Source: Phlebotomus papatasi
Taxonomy: Eukaryota; Arthropoda; Insecta; Diptera; Psychodidae
DNA: 64,000 nt
Assembly (NCBI RefSeq): GCF_024763615.1
Contig: NC_077223.1
Span: forward strand, 13,950,001 to 14,014,000
Direction of reading: 5' to 3'
The position numbers were made by a program, and so were the translations under genes. Of the stretch, positions 1 through 10,285 are shown one piece after another. The notes under the pieces are model-generated. The model saw only the letters and a program-made list of their open reading frames with translations, searched no databases and was not told the DNA's origin. Position 1 is the first letter of the stretch. Every line of letters starts with the position of its first letter.

Positions 1-113
1 TGCAAATAAAAAAAATCAGACTTAACAAAAAAGATCTTCATTTCTTTAGATAATAAAGGTTAGTTTCCGGATAATGTAAGACAAAAATATGTTTTGCAAA
101 ATGCGTTTATTTA

Positions 114-838
114 CACAGTAAAAAAAATTTACAACCACTACGATTGGTAATTTTTGCACGAGCGCTATGGTTGTAAGTTTTGTGTATTGGCAATGTTGTG
201 TATTGGCAAAGTTGTGTATTTTAAATTTTATAAAATGGCTTCCTGTCTATAATTTTGATTGTAGAGCAATTTTGTTCGGTTTATTTGTATTATCTGTGAT
301 ATGTCTCGGTATTAAACTAAGAAAAAAAAGAAAAAAAGAATAAAAAAAGGAAAAAAAATAAGAGAGAGTCTGAGACTTGAACCCATAATCTTTGCGTTGA
401 TGGTCTCGTGTTTTCTGCCTGCGTTACCGACTTGCTTACTTCTCTTCAGCAAATGGCCAAGAGTTGCATCGTCAATTTTTCTAATTTACATGAAGCTTCC
501 TCTGTTTTCTGTTATTACATAATTATTCCTAATTTTTCACGACTGAGGCACATTTTAAGAATCCAATGAATGATTCCAGAAGACAATTAGGCAGTTAAAA
601 ATGCAAAATCTATCTGAAATCTTAGAAAAATTGCAATAGTAAACAATGGAATTTTGACAGTTCTCACACAAATTTTCCAATACACAAATTTCCTTACACA
701 ATACATAATTTTACTAGCATTATGTTAGTATCGTACCACCACTATGATAGTAATTTTACAATTTACAACCATATTGCTTGTGAATTTACACAACTTTTCA
801 AATACACAACTTTATTTCTCACACAATTTTTTACTGTG
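114..838. mobile_element. Small TIR element, TA target duplication
   Basis: The ends are inverted repeats (CACAGTAAAAAA at 114; its complement ending in TTTTTTACTGTG at 838), each bordered by TA (112-113 and 839-840). No transposase frame is visible, so it is non-autonomous. A tRNA-derived segment lies inside it at about 362-440. Confidence 0.6.
362..440 (-). repeat. tRNA-derived SINE-like segment
   Basis: On the minus strand there is a B-box-like GGGTTCAAGTCTC preceded by an A-box-like AAGTCGGTAACGC at roughly tRNA spacing. The stems do not close into a good cloverleaf, so a tRNA-derived SINE or decayed tRNA is more likely than a working tRNA gene. Confidence 0.45.
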
Positions 839-1059
839 TAGATAAAAAAAAATTTGAATATACCAGGATCTGCGAAAATATTAGTTTTATAAATAGGAAC
901 ATTTTCGTCTTGGACGACTATCTCAAATCTACATTAAGTTTTTTTTTATCGTCCTCTTGATTACAGGTGAAGATTAATTAAATATTTTGAGACAGAATGA
1001 AATATCTCTAATTCAGAATCAAAGACTAAGAAAGGTTCAAGTATTTCAAGCTTACCGTA

Positions 1060-1550
1060 GATTCGGGTGGCTTTTCATAAACTTTTCTTTAATTCTAGCA
1101 CTTAAGGATGGTCTAAATCTAAATAATTCTAAAGCCTTTAAAGTCTTAAGTGCTTGAATTAAAGAGAAGCTTACGAAAAGCAAGGATGGAAAGTCAAAAT
1201 TTTAAATATAATCGTAGATGCAACCAACAGCCATTCAGCTGTTCATTAGCTTGTCTTAAATTCTAGCAATTCACTAATCAAATCTAACATATCGTTTTGG
1301 TAAATACAATCCTTAAGTGCTAGAATTAAAGAAGAGCTTACAAGAAACAGGGTGACAAAGTCACCGTCGGAAGACAAACTCGTTTTTACGGTACCGTAGA
1401 TACGGATAACTTTGTCCTCCGTGGGTGACCAACAATGTCTAATATCGGTAAAGATCGTTCTCAAGCATTAGAATTAAAGAACAGTTGATGAAGAGTAGGG
1501 GGTCAAAGTCACTAACGGAGGACGGTCACTCGCATCTACGGTATGTTAGA
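1060..1550. repeat. Dispersed repeat R1 (inverted and partly tandem copies)
   Basis: Modules containing 'taagtgctagaattaaag' followed by 'agcttacgaaaagcagg' occur several times here in both orientations (about 1070-1190, 1255-1330, 1460-1500). Related copies lie at 47092-47345 and 47992-48062. Family unknown; probably a foldback-type non-autonomous transposon. Confidence 0.5.
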
Positions 1551-2497
1551 AAATTTCATCTGAAAAACGTTGATATTTTTATTCGGATAATTCTTTAATT
1601 TGTTGCATTTAAGCTTAAAAGCTTAAAAAATTTAAACACTTGAACTGAAATATTTAAGTCTCTATATCAACTTTAAAATCTTTAAAAAACGGGCTTTGAA
1701 AATAAAAACAAATTTTTGACTATGGAAAGTTATTTTGTCATATAAGAAGGTTTTGATTTTTGGGCTGTAACCCATTGCATTGAGCCTTAAAGGGTTCAAG
1801 GTCAAGCCTGATTGAAAAAGTTAAAAAATTGAAGAAAATGCAATTAAAAGTTTCTAATAATGCTGCACAGTTATTTAACCCTTACGCATTTTTTTAGATC
1901 TTTTGGTGCGTAGAATATTTTTTTGTATGATCTGGATTAATTCCTGAACTCATATGTTTTTCATCAAAATGTGCATATGCAGCGATCCCGATTTTTTTAT
2001 TATTCTTTTTTTTTATTTATTTTGATGTAGGGGAAAGTGACCATGCTTGATACTGTGAAATGATGTCTGAGATTTGGATTTTTTTTCTGACTGCCACATA
2101 AATCGCAGCGTTTTTTCCACTAGGACAAAAAAATGTCTCACTTATTAGGTTCATAATCCCACCTGAAGTAATTCCTGGAAATCCTTCTGATTTCCCCAGA
2201 AGGAAAATGAAAATACAGTGGCGATTATTATAAAGGTTGGACCAAATGCCTACCTGTATAGAGATTTTCCCTACCAATATAAGCCCATTTTCCGCTGTAA
2301 ATATTACACCGGACACAAAAAATTACACAATAATATTTAGACAGAACTCTAATCTAGCTGATTAATTTGTTTGCACAAGGGATAAGATAATAAAGAATCA
2401 CTTTCAAGCAATTTTTCTAGGACGTATTTTCACAACAAAAATGAAACCATTTTTCTAAAATATGAACACGAAAGTTTAAGGTTATGTCAATTATTGA

Positions 2498-2668
2498 CAT
2501 AAACGAAAACATCTGGTGAATAAAAAAAAAATTCTTGGAGTTTACATTGAAGTTCAGCAGGAGATAAACACCAGGAGGATAGCTGAATTGGAGGCTAACC
2601 AGGCCAAAGCAATTCAGGAAACTGCCCCCACCGTCGTTGGAGTGACGGAAGCTTCAATGAATGATTAG
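2498..2668 (+). other. Open stretch just upstream of the Pstk copy, coding-like
   Basis: This 56-codon stretch has no ATG before the one at 2657, is in the same frame as Pstk, and ends at TAG 2666-2668. Its last 35 codons have coding-like composition (EINTRRIAELEANQAKAIQE). It may be the 3' end of another gene's exon carried with Pstk, or an N-terminal extension interrupted by the nonsense codon. Not recognised. Confidence 0.3.
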
Positions 2669-3441
2669 AAAATTCCTCTATGTTTGTGTCTCTTCGCTGG
2701 AATTCCAGCTTTCGGGAAGACGTCAACAGCCAGGAGGATTTCCAGCATGTCCAGTGATCTAACAGTTTATCATCTGTGCTATGATGATTTTGTGAAGCCT
2801 GGGACATGCTATATATATATGGAAATGTTGCGGAGAATAGAGGAGTTTGTTGAGAAATTCCAGGAATTGGAGGATCCGGGTGTTTTGATTATCGACGACA
2901 TTATGACGTACAGCAGCATGAGGAAGGAAGTTTTTAGTGTGGCTAGGAAGCACAGAACTGGGTACTTTCAGGTGTGGTTTATGATTTCCCTGGAAAAAGC
3001 CCTGGAGAGGAACAGGAGCCGTTCGAATGCGGTTCCGGATGTCACAATTGCTAATCTCTTTTCAAAAATTGAGCCTCCTCCTCAAGATACCAATCTGCAG
3101 ACCCTTACCATTGAGGAAAATCAAAGCCTGGACTTCAATGAGTTCAGAGAAAATGTACTTTACCACCTGGCCAATCCGGAGGAGCCTCCAGAGCCGCCGA
3201 GGGAAAAGGAGAAAGTTGAACCATCGGAATTGCACAAAATCGACCTGATCTTTCGGCAGGAAATCTCCAGGAGAATCAGAGAAGCCCCAGATCGAGAAAC
3301 CCTAAAAGACTCTCAGAAACCCTAAATAGCAGAAGGAAGAATATTTTAAAGGGTTTCCGGGAATCTTCCCGGATCCCCGAAAGCATAGATGAAATGAGAA
3401 ACCTCCTGGACAGACACTGTACAAAAAATTCCTTTGAATAA
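2657..3441 (+). pseudogene. Pstk: Broken L-seryl-tRNA(Sec) kinase (PSTK)
   Basis: PSTK phosphorylates Ser-tRNA(Sec) on the way to selenocysteine. The frame shows the P-loop GIPAFGKTSTA, then CYDDF, then the family block with IIDD and SMRKEV, and the later HKIDLIFRQEISRRIRE segment. Two lesions are visible. The in-frame ATG at 2657 is followed at codon 4 by TAG (2666-2668). Near the 3' end a 12-bp direct repeat (3295-3306, 3315-3326) creates a 20-bp duplication that shifts the frame and ends it at TAA 3323-3325; beyond it the +1 frame continues as family-like sequence to TAA 3439-3441. There are no introns. An AATAAA overlaps the distal stop. It lies inside a TIR element within the brm intron, so it may be a captured or decaying duplicate. 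Alternatively TAG 2666 ends a separate upstream frame (2498-2668). Confidence 0.7.
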
Positions 3442-4756
3442 ACCCCTTTTATTATTTATTTATAATATCGCTAAAAAAATCTATTTTCCATTGTTTAATT
3501 TAATGTTTAATGACCACCTAAGTTCCACTGTTGCCCTGTGAAGCCTGATATCCTCTAAAAATTTATTTGGAGGCGCGCACAACTCCCTGAACATATCCAA
3601 TCTACACAGTAGCAGAATGAGGGATTTGGCTCAGGATTGAAGCTTTATCGGATGAACAAGATCATCATCATCAGGATGAACAGGGGCAGTTGAGCATCTC
3701 AAGCGGTTGTCATTGAGTAAGATTTGCGTAAGATTTCATTGAGAAAGATGCCACTTCCGGAAACCATTGAACTCAAAGTTCACTGCTGACTTTCCGGAAG
3801 ATCAGGATTCCAAAGGCTGCAGAAGTATCCTGTCCCCAGTTCTCGTTCTGTTTTGGGAAATTTCCTGAAGATTAGTCTGCATTTACTGTCTCATCCACAC
3901 TGTTGCGTTTCTCGCTTCTTACTTTGTTTTTCACCATCTTCTGGATCTTCTGCGTAAATAAATAGAATATATTTTGTATTGTATTTATCGCTAAAATAAA
4001 TAAAATAATTAACTCACCTTACTTTAAACTGAATCACAAAATGTTTCACAATCTTCATGAACTTACTTCTTTTGAAAAAAAAAACAAAAACAAAATATGA
4101 AAGTGAGGTTATGTTAAAGATACACAAAAATCAATTATAAGCTGTAGGAGCTTATGGGAGATATGATTCTTTCATTGTGTAATCGGTTTGTGCAATCTTG
4201 AAAAAATATTCTTATGTGTAAATAATGCAAATTTGTTCCATAAATACTCAACTGCGGCATAATTGTGTGAGATTATTTTTGATTTATTGACTTTATGGTT
4301 TTTATTTTCTAGATTCTAGTATTCGATGAAATCACATGATTGCAATAGGTGTGAGGACGAAAGAATCTGATACAATGACAGTGAATTATCAAGCATGGCT
4401 CTTTCTTATTGTAAAGCATGGACAGAAGAAGGATTTATTGATTTTCCACCACCCACAAAACAAGGCTTTCTTATGAAAAAGATTTTTCCAGAAATATTAA
4501 CCATGGTCAACCCTCAATGACCTGTAATAGGAATTTCTTCTGATAAATATTATTAACTATGAAAAATCGAATGAAATATCATCCATAGAAATTACAGATT
4601 TGGGTCTATTTTCGATTTTTGCTTCCTGGAACTAGGAACAAAGGGCTAGGCTCCTAATTTTTTCAGGAAATGTGAGGCTTAGGACCAGCTATTAAAATAT
4701 ATTGCCTTGAGTTACAATTATTGATTAACATAGGAAAAAGTTAGTTATTATCAAGG
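3442..4756. other. Non-coding right part of the Pstk-carrying element
   Basis: No supported frame. An internal copy of the terminal word (TATCAAGCATGG) occurs near 4388. The rest is AT-rich. Confidence 0.5.
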
Positions 4757-4899
4757 TTGGACGTTATCAAGCATGGTCACTTTCCCCTACCGGGCTTTTT
4801 TCGCCATTTTGTACATTTTTTCAGTTTTACAAGTTTTCTTATACAGATTACTACATTGTGTATGAGAAATATGTCCATTCAGACGTTTCAATCATTTGC

Positions 4900-4996
4900 A
4901 CCGGGCGGGACTCGAACTCACAACTGTGACAGTCGAGCCGGGGATCACACCGCCCAAGAGCCGAACGCTCTTAGCAATTGTACCACAGACCCCCTG
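4900..4996 (-). repeat. tRNA-like SINE head
   Basis: The minus strand reads GGGGTCTGTGGTACAATTGC, then a B-box-like GAGTTCGAGTCCC about 60 bases later. The T-arm and acceptor stems do not pair properly and the unit is longer than a normal tRNA without a clear variable arm. A tRNA-derived SINE or tRNA pseudogene is more likely than an active gene. Confidence 0.45.
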
Positions 4997-7141
4997 TAAC
5001 CTGAATTAGGGGACTAAAAATGAGCTGTTTTTCGCGATTTAGTTTTTTCTTTTAAATAAAATGCAAAGTCCAAGCTTCTTGAAATTTTTCATACTTGTTT
5101 AAACATATTTAAAGTGCTTAAATAAGTTTTTTTTTTTTTTGAAAAAAAAATATTACAAAATAGCTGACTAATAAGTTGTTAATTGAAGGGTCTCGTCAAA
5201 TCAGTCTCTAATTGGCAGAAGATGTGCAGCTCATAATTCTTATTTGAAAAAAAAAGAAAATAAAACAGAAAAAATTGTGAAATTGTAACTTTCTCTTCGG
5301 TGATTTAAAAAAAATCACTTTTTGGGCAAAATTTTGACTTTATCATAATATAAAATTTAGAAAAAAAGATTTTCAACAATTATTTTATTCCAACTAGAAG
5401 ATAATTTAATTCTGAATAGAATAAGTACTCGTTTTATTCGATCAATAAGTTTTTTCTTAATCTTTTCTGTCAATTCGGACAAATTGTTAAAATGAGAAGT
5501 TTAGAGAACACGATTAAAGGTTTTGAATGTTTGTCCTATAGTTTTAAAATCTTATAGACTTTCCTTTGCTTTCGTCCCTGTATATACTCGGAAATGATTC
5601 GAATTGGTTTTTGAATTTTTTATCATATATTTTTAGATAATCTATCGATTTATGCAATAGCTGTAGACTTCCCTTGCCCTTGTAATTCAGGTTGCTCCCT
5701 TAAAATAATTATAAAATTGCTTTTCAACTACAAAAATTCTGTCCATTGGCTGTCGCCACGAGGATATTTTGTCAATATGTGAAAATACCGTTGAATCATT
5801 CCTAATATCGACTTTTTAAGGTGAAAGTTTAAAACACCCTAGAAAGCGTACTTTTCAATCGAATGGTATCATATTTGGATTCTTTGGAAAGGTCTTGGAA
5901 TTTTAGGCAAGTCTGAACCGGTTCCAATCGGTTATGAACCGATTACGTACCACTAAGTAATATTTAAAATATTTTTTTGACTGATTCATGAACCGGTTCA
6001 AATGAGTTGTGGACCAATAAACGGTAAATTGTGTAAAATACTTTTTAGATATAGCATCTAAATTGCGAGTTCGAGCTTTGCGCAAAGCATGAGACCCTTT
6101 ACCATCCCTTTTTACTTTAAACTTTAAACTCCTTGCACATTAAATTCAATAATCTAAATTTTATGGAAAATCGTTTGAATCAATCCTGTTTTGTTTTTCT
6201 TTCAACCTTACTTTTTTTTTTTTTTGATTCGCCTGATTCCTATTCCGCTTTATTAAGTCAAATCCAAAGATAAAATGGTTCCAAAATTACCTATTTTACC
6301 CTACTTTCACTAATAAAATCAAATTTCTTAAATAAAAACTATTTTATGATTCAGATGATGCATATGCTTCATACGAATAAAATCGTCTTGAATGAATCTT
6401 AATCGATTAATTTTTGAAAGTATTTAGAAAATACAGTAACTTCTCTTTTCGATTAAAAATTTCTAAAATCGACTCTTTCAGCCTGGGACTAAATAATCTC
6501 GAAAGAGATTGTAAGTTCTTTGGTCAGGCAAGTATCGAAGAGGATTGGGGGAGCTTGAGGCAAAACTTGTCAAAACATATATTTAATTCTTTCACGAGCT
6601 CTGAGAAAACTAAACGTTTTATAATGAGCATATTCTTATAGGAAATTTACTGCTCTACAACATTGCAGAAGACTATTTTACTCTATTTCGAAAGAAATGT
6701 GATTTTCGAATCATTTTCTAAAAGTCGATTGGGGCAAATTTTGTCAGTCTTTGGACAATTTGTGACGTTTTACTCTCGCAAACGTTAAAAATATCAAATA
6801 GACATATTTTTATAGGAAACTTATTTCTCGACAACTTTGTCGAAGATAATTTTTCTCTATCTTAACGAAAAATGTGCTTAAATTGAGCTAATCAGTATTG
6901 ATATTTCTGTAAACCAAATATTCCAAAAAATAGGGCTCAAAATTTCATTATTTTTTATTCTACATAATTCTTCCTCGAATCCCTTGAAACTCTGTGAGTT
7001 TATGAATGTTCATGAAGGCTATCTATAATAAAAATTTCAAGCCTCAGCCTCTTTTATTTTAGAAAATAGTGTATATTGAAATTTTCGTTTTGACAAATTT
7101 TACCCCAGTCTCCCCTAGATAAGATTTTTAAATACCATTTA
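4997..7141. other. AT-rich brm intron sequence
   Basis: No coding region supported. At 7096-7120 there is a TIR-like end (complement of TAGGGGAGACTGGGG), related to the small elements at 37302-37834 and to the repeat near 42841. Palindromic 'gaaccggttc'-type words occur around 5916-6000. Confidence 0.5.
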
Positions 7142-7557
7142 GGACAGAATCACATTGACAGTAAAACGCTCACCCGTCACCGACAAAGCCTCACCGTATT
7201 TCGTTAATTTACGGATTTTCATTGCAATTCCAATGCAAATTCCCAATTACCGTATTACCTTATCTCATACTCGGTAGCACTATGTGAAAATAATATAAAA
7301 AAAAAATGAAGAAATAAAACGAAAATATGATAAACGGTGAGCAAAAAACTGTACGAATAAATTCTCTTACGGTTTTTTTTGCTTACCGTTTATCGTTTTC
7401 GTTTTATTTCTTCAATTTTTTCAATACTATTTTCACATAGTGTCACCGAGTATGAGATAAGGTAATACGGTAATCGAGAATTTGCGTAAGAATTGCAATG
7501 AAAATGCGTAAAATAACGAAATACGGTCAGCATCTTACTGTCAATGTGATTGTGCCC
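7142..7557. mobile_element. Foldback MITE, Harbinger-like (TTA target duplication)
   Basis: A 416-bp element whose two halves are inverted copies of about 200 bp each. Ends GGACAGAATCACATTGACAG and the complement GGGCACAATCACATTGACAG are bordered by TTA (7139-7141, 7558-7560). A three-base TWA duplication and terminal GG(G) fit the PIF/Harbinger group; the assignment is inference. It lies in the second brm intron. Confidence 0.75.
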
Positions 7558-7673
7558 TTAGTTCAAGGCTCTCCCTTTGAGACATTTTCCTATCTTCCCA
7601 ATTCGACTACATACAAATCTACGGAACTCAACACTGGCCACAAGAAAAGATCTCTCAATCGTTCAACACTCAC

Positions 7674-8129
7674 ATTTCTCTGTCCATGGAAAAGGGAATG
7701 AGTGGGACTCACGGCATTTGGGGGCATGTTGTGGGGCTGGTAGCCCATAGGGGGCATCGGAGGTCCCTGTGGTGGCATCGACATGCCCGGATGTGGCCCT
7801 GCAATGGCACAGACTGTGTGAGGAAAGGAACACCTGGGCAGCACCGCGATTACCAACTCACCTTGAGGCATTCCTCCATGGGGCCCCATTCCCGGATGAT
7901 GCTGCATATGGGGCGGTCCAGTTGGTGGGATATGGTGTGGAGGCGGTGGTCCATTGAGATGGGGTGGTGGAGGATGAGGCTGCGGAGGCGCCGGGCCATG
8001 GGGATGTGGAGGATGTTGATAGGGACTCTGGGGAGATGGGGAGGGTGCCGGTGACTGAGACGGCGGTCCCATTGGACTCGGTGCCTGTGGTGGCGGCATA
8101 GGACTACTCTGTGGCGATGGACTCGCCAT
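7674..8129 (-). CDS. brm: Brahma chromatin-remodelling ATPase, first two coding exons
   Basis: Brahma is the ATPase of the fly SWI/SNF (BAP/PBAP) complexes in the nucleus. Only the Pro-rich N-terminus is in the window. Exon 1 (7862-8129) begins MASPSPQSSPMPPPQAPSPM, near-identical to the Drosophila Brahma start, and continues with His/Pro/Gly-rich sequence. Exon 2 (7674-7798) encodes Met/Pro-rich sequence. The intron 7799-7861 (63 bp) has GTGAGT and a CAG acceptor. Exon 2 ends at a GTGAGT donor (7673-7668), phase 0. The QLQ, helicase and bromodomain exons are not in the 7.67 kb to the left edge, so the next intron exceeds 7.6 kb and hosts the Pstk copy. Confidence 0.88.
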
Positions 8130-8671
8130 TTTCCACAGTTCTTTCTCGGTTTTCCAATAGATTTATGCGGTAAAAGCTCAAGTGAAAATTCACTGAAGAA
8201 CAAAACACAAGATGGCTTCGTTTGTCTGTCCACAAGAGACTCACTTTACACGAACATTTAACCACTTTCTGCACAACCCTGTGACACGAAATCACCTCAC
8301 GGGGTTGCAGGAAACACTAATGTACACGACTGCTGTGTTTTTAATCCCGAAAATGCAATATTTTCAGTGAATTCCTCAATTAAAATTGGATGACCAAAAT
8401 TCACAAGCGAAGTGACAACAGAGCACTGAATAGTGTTGCCAGATACCAAAAATGGCGTCATGTCTGCGCCGAACAATCCGGGGCGGCCATTTCAACTCCG
8501 AAAAATCAGCGCCGGCGCCAAAAAAAAATCAGTCTTTTGGGAAAAATCATCTTGGAGATTTTTATTCTCTAAATTCCATCTCTATTTCTCAATTTCAGCT
8601 GTAGACATGATAGCTTTACACATTCTGGGTGCTTTGTTTTAGTTGCTGGGTTGTAGCAAAATAATCAGTAT
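8130..8671. other. Intergenic region: brm 5' region and ND-ACP 3' end
   Basis: Contains the brm 5' UTR and promoter on the minus strand, extending right from 8130, and the 3' UTR of ND-ACP, which ends at 8672. GC is locally higher around 8480-8520. No further gene seen; the limits of the UTRs are not readable. Confidence 0.5.
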
Positions 8672-9685
8672 TTACTCATAAACATCCTCCTTATCCGCCA
8701 CATATCGCACGATATCCGCTGGCCTGTTCAGCTTCTCGGCATCATGGTCAGGAATCTCAAAGCCAAATTCATCCTCCATGGCCATAATCACCTCCACATG
8801 ATCCAGGGAATCCAATCCCAGGTCATTGATAAAGTGTGAATCAACTGTGAGCTTCCGGAAAGAAAAATAGTGTCATTAAAATAAACCTGGGAAATTATTA
8901 ATCTAGCATTCAATGGAATTAGGATTTGGCCAATGTTTCTGGTCATTGTTGGCAGTTTCAGAGTGACAAAATAGCTACTTAATTGAGGGATAAACAAAAA
9001 GAAAACCTCCAATATACCTTTCCGGGGTCAATTTTGTCGTACAACTTCAGCACCAAGAGAACGCGCTCCGTGATAAATTGGATCGTGAGAGGCTGTTTGG
9101 CTGAGTAGTTTCTCAAAATCTGATACTGCCAGCCATGCACCTGAATTAAGCCAAAAAAAGAAATTGTTTTAAATACCTTCGACACATTGACTTTGTCATA
9201 AGCAGCAACGACTTTCAGTACTCGTGTCCGAATCTCCTCGATACTCGGCTTTGTGGCAAAATATTTTTTCTCAATCATTTGCCACTGATAACGGAGAGTG
9301 TTGTGTGAGGAAAAACAGACGAGAAAAACAAAGAAATCGTGTGAAAAATAGGCATTTTTATAGTTGTTCCGGGGGGTCAAATGTGAGGTTATGTCATCGT
9401 CAAATTGACATCTCCGGACAAATGTGGTGGGGAGAGAAGGTCGATTTCCCGGCAAAGAAAACTCATTTTTCACCCCATTCTCCCCACATATACTCACATT
9501 GCCCCATGGGGGCATCTCACCTGATTGTTATTGTTGAGAAGGGTGGCAGTTTTGGGGTGTTTTTCGCAGTGAAGCAACCTCTGTGGCAAAACGGCAGATA
9601 CACCAGCAATTCTCGGTGCTACCACACGAATCAGGCATCTATTTCGACTAAATGCACTACTAACACCACGCACGAGAGATGCCAT
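8672..9685 (-). CDS. ND-ACP: Mitochondrial acyl carrier protein (complex I subunit), two alternative internal exons
   Basis: Carries 4'-phosphopantetheine for mitochondrial fatty-acid synthesis and is a structural subunit of complex I and partner of LYR proteins. Exon 1 (9521-9685, 55 codons) is an Arg-rich mitochondrial targeting sequence. Internal exon B (9177-9284) and exon A (9018-9140) both encode the first ACP helix; A contains ERVLLVLKLYDKIDP and B contains RTRVLKVVAAYDKVN. Exon 4 (8672-8851) has the DLGLDSLDHVE motif with the pantetheine serine and ends VADKEDVYE. All junctions are phase 0. With exon A the protein is 155 residues, close to the Drosophila length; with B it is 150. The gap between B and A (9141-9176) is 36 bp, too short to splice, so the exons should be mutually exclusive. 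Drosophila mtACP1 is known to have an equivalent choice. Confidence 0.93.
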
Positions 9686-9982
9686 TGTAATTAACAATGT
9701 GAAACTGGGAAAACTCACTAGATTTTCTTGCAAAATCAACCCAAAAAACCGATCTTTTCTTCAACCCCGCACGAAATGTTGCATAATTTTTTGACAGCTT
9801 TCCTCTCAGCTGCGCAGAAGGGGAAATTCTGTCGCTAAGTCGGCCATGTTTCGGAAAATTGAGCGACTAATCCAACTCAAATCAAATACTCAACGGCTTA
9901 TCTTATCGCTTTTATTTGCACTTTTGTATGAAAAATATTTTGAGCAATTTGGGAATCAACAATATTCCGACAATCTTTCCAT
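9686..9982. promoter_or_regulatory. ND-ACP promoter region
   Basis: A short upstream region with no TATA box visible. It also contains a plus-strand ATG (9847) opening a 47-codon frame that I cannot support as a gene. A bidirectional promoter is possible. Confidence 0.35.
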
Positions 9983-10285
9983 TTAGGACAATTTGTGATT
10001 GCAGAAGAAGTCAAAGAAATCAACATCAGCTTCATCGTCAGAAGAATCATTGGAAATTTCCTTGGTTCTGTGAGTTATCTCTAAATTGCCGTAAACATCC
10101 TCACACACTTCGTACTCATCAGTCTCATCTGGAAAACGAGAAAAGCGATAGTAGGGCTTCGGACACTCAAGAAAATAATCCACTGACAAGGAAAGTGCCG
10201 TCGCAGAAAACGAAAATATTTCGTGCGCAAAAAACGCCTTTGGGTATGCAACATCGAGGAATCCTTTTATGATCTTAAGCTTCAA
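9983..10285 (-). CDS. Small acidic protein or terminal exon, unrecognised
   Basis: Frame of 100 codons ending at TAG/TAA complement 9983. The C-terminal 65 residues look coding (Pro/Tyr/Phe-rich, then SSDDEADVDFFDFF). A good acceptor (pyrimidine-rich run ending TTGTCAG near 10185) suggests this may be the last exon of a spliced gene rather than a single-exon gene. The opposite strand also has an open frame (9916-10272) with a plausible 53-bp GTGAGT-CAG intron, so the coding strand is not certain. Family not recognised. Confidence 0.35.
   Translation of the reverse strand: MKLKIIKGFLDVAYPKAFFAHEIFSFSATALSLSVDYFLECPKPYYRFSRFPDETDEYEVCEDVYGNLEITHRTKEISNDSSDDEADVDFFDFFCNHKLS

Larger units (their letters stand above)
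1..2029. other. Repeat-rich left flank, no gene seen
   Basis: No convincing coding region. It contains a TIR element at 114-838, a dispersed inverted repeat at about 1060-1550, and otherwise AT-rich sequence. If brm continues beyond the left edge, as its exon structure implies, this stretch is brm intron. Confidence 0.6.
2030..4787. mobile_element. 2.76-kb TIR element carrying a Pstk copy
   Basis: GGGGAAAGTGACCATGCTTG begins at 2030 and its exact complement ends at 4787. The match covers 23 bp, and both ends are bordered by TA (2028-2029, 4788-4789). The same terminal word family (GGGGAAAGTG) bounds small elements at 35130-35634 and 26176-26473. No transposase is visible; the recognisable cargo is the damaged Pstk copy. 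Alternatively two separate short elements in opposite orientation happen to flank the gene. Confidence 0.55.

Noticed and set aside
362..440. Functional tRNA gene
   Set aside because: B-box-like word present but no cloverleaf; it lies inside a transposon.
4900..4996. Functional tRNA gene
   Set aside because: A- and B-box-like words are present, but acceptor and T stems do not pair and no anticodon loop is consistent.
7686..8054. Plus-strand Arg/Trp/Met-rich frame and shifted minus frames
   Set aside because: Shadows of the GC-rich Pro/His-coding brm exon 1.
9847..9990. 47-codon plus-strand frame starting MFRKIERLIQL
   Set aside because: Short, no motif, no splice continuation that stays in frame; kept only as a note under the ND-ACP promoter.
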